A stretch of DNA of 64,000 nucleotides from Methylocystis silviterrae (lineage in GTDB: Bacteria > Pseudomonadota > Alphaproteobacteria > Rhizobiales > Beijerinckiaceae), in assembly GCF_013350005.1 (NCBI RefSeq), contig NZ_JABVWW010000014.1, positions 1 through 64,000 of the forward strand. Direction: 5' to 3'. The notes under the pieces were generated by a model. It had not been told where the DNA came from. It saw only the letters and a list, made by a program, of their open reading frames with translations, and made no database searches. This document shows, one piece after another, positions 47,491 through 54,780 of the stretch. How positions within the stretch are numbered: the first letter of the stretch is position 1; each line of letters begins with the position of its first letter. The translations under genes and the position numbers were made by a program.

Positions 47491-47954
47491 TTAGCGCTGA
47501 GCCGCGCGAGGATCGTCGCGCGGATCAAGATAGGTAATGTTCCAGGACCCGACGCCGGTGACTTGCATCACCGCGTCGTCTTCGAAATTGACCCAATGGC
47601 CCGCTTCCGCGGGCGTCGCCGCAAAGCCGCCGGCGGAAAGCGTCTTCTCGGCGCTTGGATCGAGCTTAGCTCCCTGGCCGTAACGGACTGCGCCGGACAG
47701 CACCGTCATCGTTTCCATGCCGCTGTGCTTATGCGCGATCCTTTGGGCGCGCGCATGCGCAGGATGTAAGGTCCGCCCTGCGTCGGATCGCCGAAGAGCA
47801 TCGCGACTTCCGCGCCCCTCGGCAGTTCTGGCGGACCGGCCTTCCATTCGAGTTTATCTTGCGAGAACACGAAGCCTGGAGCTTCCGCCATTACGGCGAT
47901 GGGAGCTGCGAGGCTTATGGCCGCGCCCGCAAGAACTGCAGCAAGATTTCGCAT
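47491..47954 (-). pseudogene. Exported cupin protein broken by a frameshift
   Basis: The start at 47954 gives a signal peptide (MRNLAAVLAGAAISLAAPIA) and a cupin first half up to ILRMRAPKGS. That frame ends at 47706. The rest of the cupin barrel (IAHKHSGMETMTVLSGAVRY ... EAGHWVNFEDDAVMQVTGVG) is in another frame that ends at 47491. The switch lies around 47736-47742 and one lost base would explain it. The metal-site residues HKH and H of GHW are kept. It is a recent pseudogene or a sequencing error. It is convergent with pqqDE. Confidence 0.8.
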
Positions 47955-48129
47955 AGCTTGGGCCTCCAAAGCGCCCCTCGCTTGAGATAGTGCGCCGAAG
48001 ACACACAGACGCGAAGAATTCAAAAATTCGATTTCGGTAACAAAGGAGCAACTTCCACAGGGCATATTAAGCCTTGTCTCGCGGAGTTAAGGATTTGTTT
48101 CGCATAAGTTGCGTAATGGAGCTTGTCGC

Positions 48130-48534
48130 ATGAAGTCGCGGGATACGCTTGTCCGTCTCAAACGGTTCCAGGCCGAGGAAAAACGTCGGCGCGTCATCCA
48201 ATTGAATGCAATGCTCGGCGAATTCACGCGCATGGCCAATGAGCTCGAGCGTGAAATCGGTCAGGAAGAGCGGCGCGCCAACATCGACGATCCCAATCAT
48301 TTCGCTTATCCGACCTATGCGCGGGCGGCGCGTACGCGACGCGACAATATCCTTGCTTCGATCGCGGAACTGCGCGGCCAACTCGAAGAAGCCGAAGCGC
48401 AGTTCAAAGAGGCCAGCGAAGACTTCGCCAAGGCGCAAAACCAGGAAGCGCGGGATCGCGGCGCCGAGCGCATGGTTGATGTCGTCGCCGAGCGGCGCCA
48501 CGCCGAAATGCCCGAAGTTTTACGCAGGGCTTAA
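48130..48534 (+). CDS. fliJ: FliJ-like coiled-coil protein
   Basis: The 134-residue protein is charged and helical throughout (MKSRDTLVRLKRFQAEEKRR ... IAELRGQLEEAEAQFKEASE), the pattern of the Rhizobiales flagellar export protein FliJ. FliJ escorts flagellar parts to the export ATPase. GGAG lies 8 bases before the ATG. No other flagellar gene is in the window, so it stands alone, which is usual for fliJ in some Rhizobiales but leaves the call less certain. Its end overlaps the convergent partner gene by four bases. Confidence 0.65.
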   Translation: MKSRDTLVRLKRFQAEEKRRRVIQLNAMLGEFTRMANELEREIGQEERRANIDDPNHFAYPTYARAARTRRDNILASIAELRGQLEEAEAQFKEASEDFAKAQNQEARDRGAERMVDVVAERRHAEMPEVLRRA

Positions 48535-49109
48535 GGCTGAAATAGCCGCCAGCGCAGCCTGCCTCGTGGCGCGCGCGCCCAAACGCCAAATGTTCTTCGG
48601 CGAACGGCGCTGATCTCTTCGCCCCTGGCGAGAGCCTGTGCGAGCGATGCGACATCGAAGTCAAACGCTCGGAGAAAAAGAGTCGTGCCGGAACGCCCGG
48701 CATCGATAAAGGCCAATTCGAAACGCGCGAGGTCGGCGACCCAGGGCGGCTCCGATTCGCACTTTGCGACACGCCTATCGAGAAATGCAGTGAGCGCCGC
48801 AGCGTCCGAGCGATTTGTTGCATCTCGCGAAGCGCCGCGGATCGCCTGGCGGAAAAGCGCATCGAAACGATCGCCCAACGTGCCCGCCGTGAGCGGCAGC
48901 GCCCTGCGCGCATAAAGCGCGCGTTTGCCGATCAGGCTCTGCGCAAAGACTTCCGTTTCGCGCCTGTCGATTCCGGCGAGGCGCTCCGTGTCATGCATAC
49001 TCAAGCCGAAACGCATCGCCACCGCGATCGGCGCTTCGAAGAATTCCCGCCGCAGATCATCGTCGGTGAACAGGCGCGCGAGCAGCGCCTGCGTCTGCGC
49101 TAACGCCAT
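48531..49109 (-). CDS. Partner protein of the DUF692 enzyme (DUF2063/HvfC/MbnC-like role)
   Basis: The 192-residue soluble protein overlaps the 3' end of the DUF692 gene by 10 bases. Its N-terminal part (LLARLFTDDDLRREFFEAPI) is helical. The C-terminal half (PPWVADLARFELAFIDAG) resembles the DUF2063-type partners that deliver the precursor peptide to DUF692 enzymes. MbnC and HvfC play this part in known systems. No catalytic motif is visible, as expected for a binding partner. The role is inferred mainly from gene order and size; sequence resemblance is modest. Confidence 0.6.
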   Translation of the reverse strand: MALAQTQALLARLFTDDDLRREFFEAPIAVAMRFGLSMHDTERLAGIDRRETEVFAQSLIGKRALYARRALPLTAGTLGDRFDALFRQAIRGASRDATNRSDAAALTAFLDRRVAKCESEPPWVADLARFELAFIDAGRSGTTLFLRAFDFDVASLAQALARGEEISAVRRRTFGVWARAPRGRLRWRLFQP

Positions 49110-49939
49110 CGTCCGTTCTCCACGAGCGTTCGTCGCGCGCGCGCCACTTCATCGATGAGTTCGCCGAACGGCGGGATCTTTTCGTCGCGCTCGAGAATGA
49201 CGGCCTTGACCGGCGCACGGGCGACAACGCGATCATAGAGCCGCCAAACCGCATCGCTCGTCGCGGCGTCATGGCTGTCGATCAGCAGGCCGTCGCGCTG
49301 GCGGCCGCCGGCGTAGTGGATTTGCACGAGCCTGTCCCATGGCCACCGCTCGAAGTCGCGTTCGAGATCGACGCCGAAATTCGTCGCATTCACATGCATG
49401 TTGGCGACGTCGCACAGCCAACCGCATCCGGTCGCTTCGAGCGTACGCCACAAAAATTCAGCTTCGTCCATTTCGCCGCCAGGAATGCGCACCACGCAAG
49501 TGATGTTTTCCAAGATCAGCGGCGTCTTGATGCGCCTGCGCACAATTTCGACATTGCGCGCGACGACGTCGATGGCTTCCTGCGTAAATGGCAGCGACGC
49601 AAGATGGCCGATGCTGATTCCGCCCGCGCGCGTGAAGCAAAGATGTTCGCTCCACCAAGGGGGATCAATGCGTTCGATCAGCGCGGCGATTTTATCGAGA
49701 TAGCAAGAGTCGACGCCGTCTGCGCTTCCGATGGAAAGATCGAGACCATGCGCGACGAGCGGAAAATGCGCTCTTAAAAGCTCGAGTTCAGCGAGCTTTT
49801 CTTTTGATGCGTCGAGATAATGATCGGCGATGATCTCGATGAAATCGACATCGTCCCGATGGGCGAAGAGATCGGCGCGACATTGCGGGCGATAGCCGAG
49901 TCCGGACCCGAGCGCCGGCGCGTCAATCGCCGGCGCCAC
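49100..49939 (-). CDS. DUF692 multinuclear iron oxidase (MNIO, MbnB/HvfB family)
   Basis: The 279-residue TIM-barrel protein has the metal-ligand pattern of the family in order: DFIEIIADHYLD, VAHGLDLSIGS, WWSEHLCFT, LILENITC, CDVANMHVNATNFG, IQIHYAGG-like (VQIHYAGGRQRDG), IDSHDAAT and ILERDEKIPPF. Family members such as MbnB and HvfB use two or three irons and oxygen to convert cysteines in a precursor into oxazolone/thioamide or related groups that bind copper. The GTG at 49939 is preferred (GGAG 9 bases upstream); an ATG at 49999 is possible. It overlaps its neighbours on both sides, so the three genes are translationally coupled. Confidence 0.88.
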   Translation of the reverse strand: MAPAIDAPALGSGLGYRPQCRADLFAHRDDVDFIEIIADHYLDASKEKLAELELLRAHFPLVAHGLDLSIGSADGVDSCYLDKIAALIERIDPPWWSEHLCFTRAGGISIGHLASLPFTQEAIDVVARNVEIVRRRIKTPLILENITCVVRIPGGEMDEAEFLWRTLEATGCGWLCDVANMHVNATNFGVDLERDFERWPWDRLVQIHYAGGRQRDGLLIDSHDAATSDAVWRLYDRVVARAPVKAVILERDEKIPPFGELIDEVARARRTLVENGRWR

Positions 49940-50846
49940 AATCACTCGCTCCGCCGTCGCCGCAACTGCCGCCGCAGCTTGATCCGCAATCGGAGCCATC
50001 GCTTCCCGAGCCGCGACTGAAGGCTTCGGCGAACATCGCCTCCGTCGTGCCCTTGAGCGGCGCGAATCCATAAAGGCCGATGAGAAACAGAGCGGCGCCA
50101 TGGAAGGCGCGCGCTTCGGGTCCGGGCGATCCGATGTGACCGACGGCCTCCTTCAGACGGCCGCCATAGGCAAGCCGCATCGCGTCGAGATAGGCGTGGC
50201 CGCGACGGCTCGCATGGGTTCTGGTCAGCACATAGGCGAGCGCGAAAAGCGACGCGACCGACGCAGCTGCGAGAAAGACCAGATAGGCGACATTCACGAC
50301 GCCAGCTGTCCATTCCACATAGATTTTCGCAAGCGCCAGGCCGACGATGATCAGCGTTCCGCCGATCTGCACGCGCCGGCGCCAGATCTTCACGGACTTG
50401 GGCTTGATCAGATCCTCCGCCGCGAGCTTGGCGCGCAGCGGCGCGAGCCGCTCCAGCAGCCAGCGCCGCAAGTTCCGATCTTCGAACAGCGCATGCGCCT
50501 TCGGCTTCGCCTGCACGGCTTCGAGCAGACGCGTCTCCATGGCGTTGAGTTCGCCCGGCTCCGGCTGCTTCTCCGTGGGAATGACGTGATCCTCCGCGGC
50601 GAGGACGACGAAGCCGCGCTGCGCGAGATCGTAGATCAGCGTTCGGATGACCTGATTGACGCCGCCCTGCAGGAAGGCGACCTCCATCGCGTCGGGGTTC
50701 TGCGGCACGGGCGGCGGCGGGCGACGATCGGTGCGATCCGCGAGCCGAATGCAAAGGTAAGTGGTCGCCAGCACAAGGATGACGACGAGGCCGAAGACAT
50801 TGAGAAATTCTGGCCCGGGAAGATTAAGGATCGCAATATTCTGCAC
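49923..50846 (-). CDS. TIGR04222-like membrane protein with a Cys-Gly-rich tail, candidate MNIO substrate
   Basis: The 307-residue protein starts with GTG (GAGG 8 bases before). It has a membrane helix at about 12-33, a soluble part containing AMEVAFLQGGVNQVIRTLIY, two further helices (about 160-205) and a low-complexity C-terminal tail. The tail (279-307) has four cysteines at 287, 291, 295 and 303, each followed by glycine (DCGSSCGGSCG and SDCGAG). This layout matches what I recall of TIGR04222 proteins, whose variable Gly/Ser/Cys tails look like modified peptides. The tail-coding end overlaps the DUF692 gene, so the tail is the likely substrate. Nothing like a cleavage site is evident, so the modified part may stay membrane-anchored. 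Confidence 0.75.
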   Translation of the reverse strand: MQNIAILNLPGPEFLNVFGLVVILVLATTYLCIRLADRTDRRPPPPVPQNPDAMEVAFLQGGVNQVIRTLIYDLAQRGFVVLAAEDHVIPTEKQPEPGELNAMETRLLEAVQAKPKAHALFEDRNLRRWLLERLAPLRAKLAAEDLIKPKSVKIWRRRVQIGGTLIIVGLALAKIYVEWTAGVVNVAYLVFLAAASVASLFALAYVLTRTHASRRGHAYLDAMRLAYGGRLKEAVGHIGSPGPEARAFHGAALFLIGLYGFAPLKGTTEAMFAEAFSRGSGSDGSDCGSSCGGSCGDGGASDCGAGD

Positions 50847-50856
50847 GCCAACCGCC

Positions 50857-51969
50857 TCAGTTCATGATCACGTCTTGCACAAGCCGTCGCGCCTGTAGCG
50901 TCGCGACCGCCAGCACCGCCATGCCGATCGCCTGATGCGCGAGCGCCAGCGCCAGATGCGGGTCGCCGGCGAAGGGCGGCTCGACGAGCACCAACGTCGC
51001 CACGCCAAGCCCGATCTGCATGAGCACATGGCCGAACAGAATCGCTGCGCCGCGGCGCGCGCGCCCTTCCGCGTTCATCCACGCGTCCAGAAGATGCCCA
51101 AGCGCCAGAGCGAAGATCAGATAGGCGATCATGCGGTGGAAGAATTGGACGGTGACCGGATTGTCGACGAGATTGGTCCAGAAAGACTCCAATCGCCACA
51201 AAACGTCGGCCGGAGGAATGAAGACGCCGTCCATCAGCGGCCAAGTGTTGTTGACGAGGCCCGCCCGCAGTCCGGCGACGAGGCCGCCGACGAAAATCTG
51301 CAGAAACACAAAAGCCAGGATCGTCAGCGCGACCGCCTTCAGCCGACCTGCCCCCTCATGCACGAGAGAGACGGCGCGCGGCCCGAGGCCTCCAGCCACC
51401 CATAAACAGGCGGAGAAGATCAGCGCGGCGAGCAGCAGGTGAATCGCGAGGCGCTCCTGCGCCACCTCGATGCGATTGACGAGGCCGGACGCGACCATCC
51501 ACCAGCCGACGCCGCCCTGGAGCGCCCCGAGCGCGAGAATGCCGACAAGCTTCGGCTTCGCCGAACGCGGCAGGCGGCCGGTCACCCAAAACCATATGAG
51601 CGGAACGGCGAAAACCACGCCGATCACCCGCCCGAGAAGACGATGCGCCCATTCCCAGGCGTAAATATATTTGAACCCGGCGACATCCATGTCCGGGAAC
51701 AGTTCCCTATATTGCGGAATCTGCTTGTATGCCTCGAACGCCTCCTGCCACTCTTGCTGGGACAGCGGCGGCAGCACGCCGGTGACGGGCTTCCATTGCA
51801 CGATGGAGAGGCCCGATTCGGTCAACCGGGTCGCGCCGCCGACGATGACCATCAGAAAGACCAGCCCCGCGACGAGCCACAGCCAGTTGCGCACCGTCCG
51901 GGCGTTCGCCTCCGTCGCGTGGTGTCTGATCGCTGGGACCGGTTGGGGAAAATGCAGCCAATCTTCCAT
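50857..51969 (-). CDS. ctaA: Heme A synthase
   Basis: The 370-residue membrane enzyme oxidises heme O to heme A for aa3-type cytochrome oxidases. It has eight helices and the conserved parts LVFLMVIVGGATRLTESGLS, YIYAWEWAHRLLGR, LQGGVGWWMVASGL, GALIFSACLW-like, GGLVAGLRAGLVNNTWPLMDG, VQFFHRMIAYL and ALAHQAIGM, with the four heme-ligand histidines. The ATG at 51969 (MEDWLHF) is chosen by family length. It is 10 bases ahead of the Cys-tailed protein gene on the same strand, so it probably leads that operon. Confidence 0.92.
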   Translation of the reverse strand: MEDWLHFPQPVPAIRHHATEANARTVRNWLWLVAGLVFLMVIVGGATRLTESGLSIVQWKPVTGVLPPLSQQEWQEAFEAYKQIPQYRELFPDMDVAGFKYIYAWEWAHRLLGRVIGVVFAVPLIWFWVTGRLPRSAKPKLVGILALGALQGGVGWWMVASGLVNRIEVAQERLAIHLLLAALIFSACLWVAGGLGPRAVSLVHEGAGRLKAVALTILAFVFLQIFVGGLVAGLRAGLVNNTWPLMDGVFIPPADVLWRLESFWTNLVDNPVTVQFFHRMIAYLIFALALGHLLDAWMNAEGRARRGAAILFGHVLMQIGLGVATLVLVEPPFAGDPHLALALAHQAIGMAVLAVATLQARRLVQDVIMN

Positions 51970-52128
51970 GAGACGCCAAGGGTTTGGAGGCGGATGACGG
52001 CGGCCAGTTAAGGGATGCGGCCCTCGCTTGTCCACACCCGGCGGCCGTCTCTGGCAGGTCGGGCCAATTTGGCTGAAAACTGCGCCGCTTCGGATGTTAG
52101 AATAGCACGGCTTGAGTCGAGGGATCAG

Positions 52129-52722
52129 GTGTCGGGCAAAAGCGATGAAGCGATGCGCACGATCGGCGAGGTCGCGGCGAGCCTCGACCTTCCCGCGCAT
52201 GTGCTGCGCTTCTGGGAAACCCGTTTCAAGCAGATCAATCCTCTTAAGCGCGCAGGCGGACGGCGCTTCTACCGGGAGCGCGACATTGAACTCGTGATCG
52301 CGATCCGCCGCCTGCTCTACGACGAAGGCTATACGATCAGGGGCGTGCAGCGCATCCTCAAGGAGGCTGGCGTCGAGGCGGTCCTGGCGGGCGCGGGGCG
52401 CCGCCAGGCGGACCTGCCCGGGACTCCCTCCCCTTTCCGTCCAGGCGCGGGCGAGGGACGAATCGGGTCAGCGCGAGACGAAGATGAGACGGACGCCGCC
52501 CTCTCGGTCGACGAACGCGCCATTCTGCGCGCGCAAAATCCAGATTTTGCGGGAATCGAGGCCCAGGACGCGGCTCCCATCGTCGAAGTTGACGAGCCTT
52601 TTGCGCCGCCTTCGGCCCGCAGCGAACCGCGCTCTCTTGCCACGCCGCAAACGCGCATCCTGCGCGAGGTTCTGGCAGAGATCGAGGAATGCAAGCGCCT
52701 GCTCAGACTGACGAGGCGATAG
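52129..52722 (+). CDS. MerR-family transcriptional regulator
   Basis: The 197-residue protein has an N-terminal MerR helix-turn-helix ([20 protein letters not shown] and [14 protein letters not shown]) and [11 protein letters not shown], as in the alphaproteobacterial MerR proteins found near ihfA and acyl-carrier genes. The C-terminal half is long, low in complexity and has no metal-binding cysteines. GTG at 52129 is taken as the start (GAGG 6 bases upstream). It is divergent from ctaA; its target is unknown. Confidence 0.82.
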   Translation: MSGKSDEAMRTIGEVAASLDLPAHVLRFWETRFKQINPLKRAGGRRFYRERDIELVIAIRRLLYDEGYTIRGVQRILKEAGVEAVLAGAGRRQADLPGTPSPFRPGAGEGRIGSARDEDETDAALSVDERAILRAQNPDFAGIEAQDAAPIVEVDEPFAPPSARSEPRSLATPQTRILREVLAEIEECKRLLRLTRR

Positions 52723-52733
52723 CGAGCCGGGCG

Positions 52734-52762
52734 TTGCCAGCGCCGCGCGGCCTCACTATAAC
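52734..52762 (+). promoter_or_regulatory. Promoter of tRNA-Pro
   Basis: TTGCCA at 52734-52739 and TATAAC at 52757-52762 are 17 bases apart and end 9 bases before the mature tRNA, a typical strong stable-RNA promoter. Confidence 0.75.
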
Positions 52763-52771
52763 GGCGCCAGT

Positions 52772-52849
52772 CGGAGTGTAGCGCAGCCCGGTTAGCGCAC
52801 TTGTCTGGGGGACAAGGGGTCGTGGGTTCGAATCCCGCCACTCCGACCA
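52772..52849 (+). tRNA. tRNA-Pro (anticodon GGG)
   Basis: The acceptor arms CGGAGTG and CACTCCG pair, followed by discriminator A and encoded CCA. The anticodon stem CTTGT/ACAAG encloses the loop CTGGGGG with anticodon GGG. The T arm GTGGG-TTCGAAT-CCCGC is perfect. The 3' end is directly followed, within 7 bases, by the broken end of a leftward oxidoreductase gene. Confidence 0.97.
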
Positions 52850-52855
52850 TGCGTG

Positions 52856-53227
52856 CCGGAACCGAAGCGAGATCATGCTGAAGTGGATCGTCGAGCCGCC
52901 CACGCCGCGACCGGAGTTGTTGCCTCACAATGCGATCGGGTCTTCTCCGCCGGTGATGCGGTCGTCCGTCCAGTAGAGCGTCTGCTGCGCCAATTCATCA
53001 GAGGCGAAATCGTCGAGAGGCCGCCAGAACGGTCCGGCGTCGAGCACGACAACAGAGAAGTCTTTTTCAGCGAGCTTGCACGCGAGCGTCGCGCCGCCTG
53101 CGCCGGCCCCGACGATAAGAAAATCGACCGGCTCGCTTTCGGCGTATTGCCGCATCGGCGTCCAGCCGCCCGGCGTGAAGACGTCTGGCGCGCGTCCATC
53201 CTTCGCGCGCGGCTGCTCGAAGTTCAT
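52856..53227 (-). pseudogene. GMC oxidoreductase remnant, N-terminal quarter only
   Basis: From ATG at 53227 the frame gives the FAD-binding start VDFLIVGAGAGGATLACKLA and the family region WTDDRITGGEDPIAL. A TGA follows at 52925-52927, and in the same frame comes GNNSGRGVGGSTIHFSMISL with RFR, exactly the next conserved part of GMC oxidoreductases. Homology then stops, 7 bases from the 3' end of tRNA-Pro, so about 400 residues are missing. The gene overlaps the gluconate 2-dehydrogenase subunit 3-like gene by ATGA, the usual pair in Rhizobiales. It is broken twice: by a stop codon and by a deletion. Confidence 0.85.
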
Positions 53228-53820
53228 CGAAATTCTTTCGCTTCCCATGGATCGCGTTGGTTGAAGCCAAGACGCACATAGCCGCGCGGACTGGCCGGAC
53301 CTCCAAAGCCGATGTCGCTCCAAGCCGACGGCTGCGCGTAAGCAAGCCCTGCGATGGTTTTCAGCAGCGTATGGGAGAAGAACAGAGATGGGCGTAGACC
53401 GCGCCAGAGGGCGGCGTCGACAGCACCCTTTTGAATGGCGCGCAATGTCGCGTCCTCTCGCGAGACGTCGAGCATGGTGAAGCTCACTGCGAACAAGCGG
53501 CGCGCCTCCCCGTCCATCGCCGCGAGGCCTTTGCGCCAACTCTCGCGCATCGGCGGCTCGCCCGCATATCGAAAACCTTCGCCAAGGTTGTGGAACAGGC
53601 GATCGTCGATCCAGTGCGCAATCGCCCGGCGTGCGCTCTCGCAAAAGACGGGCGCCAGACGCTCGACAATCGCGGTGAGAAGTTCGAACTCCTCTTTTGT
53701 CAGGAAGCGCCGCTGGGGAACGTCTCGCAGTCGCCGGGTCAGCTCCTCGCGCGTTCGATCGTCGAACGATACCGTGTCCCATTTGGCGAGGACGTCATAA
53801 CCTCGATACGGCGTATCCAT
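53224..53820 (-). CDS. Gluconate 2-dehydrogenase subunit 3-like protein
   Basis: The 198-residue protein matches the small subunit that pairs with GMC-type dehydrogenases: FLTKEEFELLTAIVERLAPV, HWIDDRLF, FRYAGEPPMRESWRKGL and GYVRLGFNQRDPWEA. It is translationally coupled to the GMC remnant behind it. Because that catalytic subunit is broken, this gene probably has lost its function even though the frame is intact. No Tat signal is seen at the N terminus, unlike in some members. Confidence 0.8.
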   Translation of the reverse strand: MDTPYRGYDVLAKWDTVSFDDRTREELTRRLRDVPQRRFLTKEEFELLTAIVERLAPVFCESARRAIAHWIDDRLFHNLGEGFRYAGEPPMRESWRKGLAAMDGEARRLFAVSFTMLDVSREDATLRAIQKGAVDAALWRGLRPSLFFSHTLLKTIAGLAYAQPSAWSDIGFGGPASPRGYVRLGFNQRDPWEAKEFR

Positions 53821-53844
53821 GCTTCGGCCTCTGCGGCGCTTGCC

Positions 53845-54636
53845 TCAGACGCCGCTCTCTTCCAAAAGCGATAACGCTGTGAGCGCGGAAAAGGCGGGCG
53901 GCGCCGGCAAGGGCGGTCCGTCGATGACGTTCTGGCTCCAGTTGCGCCAGCCGCCCATCGCGCGCGAAACGCCATAGGCGTGGAACCCGACGCCAACGAA
54001 GCCGGCGATCGCGGTGACCCACAGCCAGGCGCGCGTCAGCGGATGGCGCGGTTGGGGCGGCCGTTGAATTGCAGCCTTGGCCATCAGCCCTGACGCCACC
54101 GGCGGCAGCGTCACCGGAATCCACATGAAGGGACTATGGAAGGCGCCCCTGAAATGCAGGAACGCCGCCTCCGCCACTGTTCCCGCAAGCGCGAAGCTGC
54201 TGAGCGCCGCCAGCGCGCGCCCCGCGGGAAGGCCAAAGAGCCGCGTCGCGCCAGCGCCGAGGCGCTCCGCGCATAGGCCGAGGACGCCCGCGACGGAAAG
54301 TGCCGCCGGCGCGCCGAGCGGCGCGCCATAGAAGAGATTCAACCAGCTCATCCCTCCCGGTCGGCGAAAGACGTCATAAACGTGAAAAGAGGCGCCAATC
54401 GCGCCAACCGCAACGGCCATGGCGAAGGAGCTCATTCGAAAGACGCGCGCCCGCGCCGCGCCGAACGTGGTGCCTTCGCCGCAGGCAAGTAGCGTCAGCG
54501 CCGAGCTGATCAGAGGCGCGAACATTCCCGGATTTTTGAACGACCCACGATAGTGCTCGACGGCGCTGTCAGCGAGGATCGAGGCGGCGAGCAGCGCGGC
54601 CGAGCCCTCCAGCGCGCGCGCTGCTCGGCAATTCAT
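53845..54636 (-). CDS. Integral membrane protein with internal duplication, N terminus uncertain
   Basis: The frame codes for about eight helices arranged as two similar halves: HYRGSFKNPGMFAPLISSAL pairs with HFRGAFHSPFMWIPVTLPPV, and GASFHVYDVFRRPGGMSWLN with GVGFHAYGVSRAMGGWRNWS. Such proteins accompany the GMC/subunit 3 pair in Rhizobiales. ATG at 54636 is only a guess: upstream, another frame starting at 54784 (MIPQLRRAAPKLAGAFVLGV) overlaps the stop codon of the preceding gene by ATGA, as a real start would. The true gene may begin there and have a frameshift near 54640-54690. Confidence 0.6.
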   Translation of the reverse strand: MNCRAARALEGSAALLAASILADSAVEHYRGSFKNPGMFAPLISSALTLLACGEGTTFGAARARVFRMSSFAMAVAVGAIGASFHVYDVFRRPGGMSWLNLFYGAPLGAPAALSVAGVLGLCAERLGAGATRLFGLPAGRALAALSSFALAGTVAEAAFLHFRGAFHSPFMWIPVTLPPVASGLMAKAAIQRPPQPRHPLTRAWLWVTAIAGFVGVGFHAYGVSRAMGGWRNWSQNVIDGPPLPAPPAFSALTALSLLEESGV

Positions 54637-54780
54637 GCGCTCGCGAAGGCCCAGCTGCCAGCGCGCGCTGCCGTGCGCGCTGCCGTGGAAGCACGCCGGC
54701 GAGGCGCGCCGCTTCGGCGCAAACGACCCCCAAAACGAATGCGCCGGCAAGTTTCGGCGCCGCCCTGCGCAGCTGCGGAA

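Noticed and set aside
52329-52928. Leftward frame of 199 codons across tRNA-Pro
   Set aside because: It is the translation of the reverse complement of the tRNA and of the MerR gene; its N-terminal part only reflects the GMC remnant.
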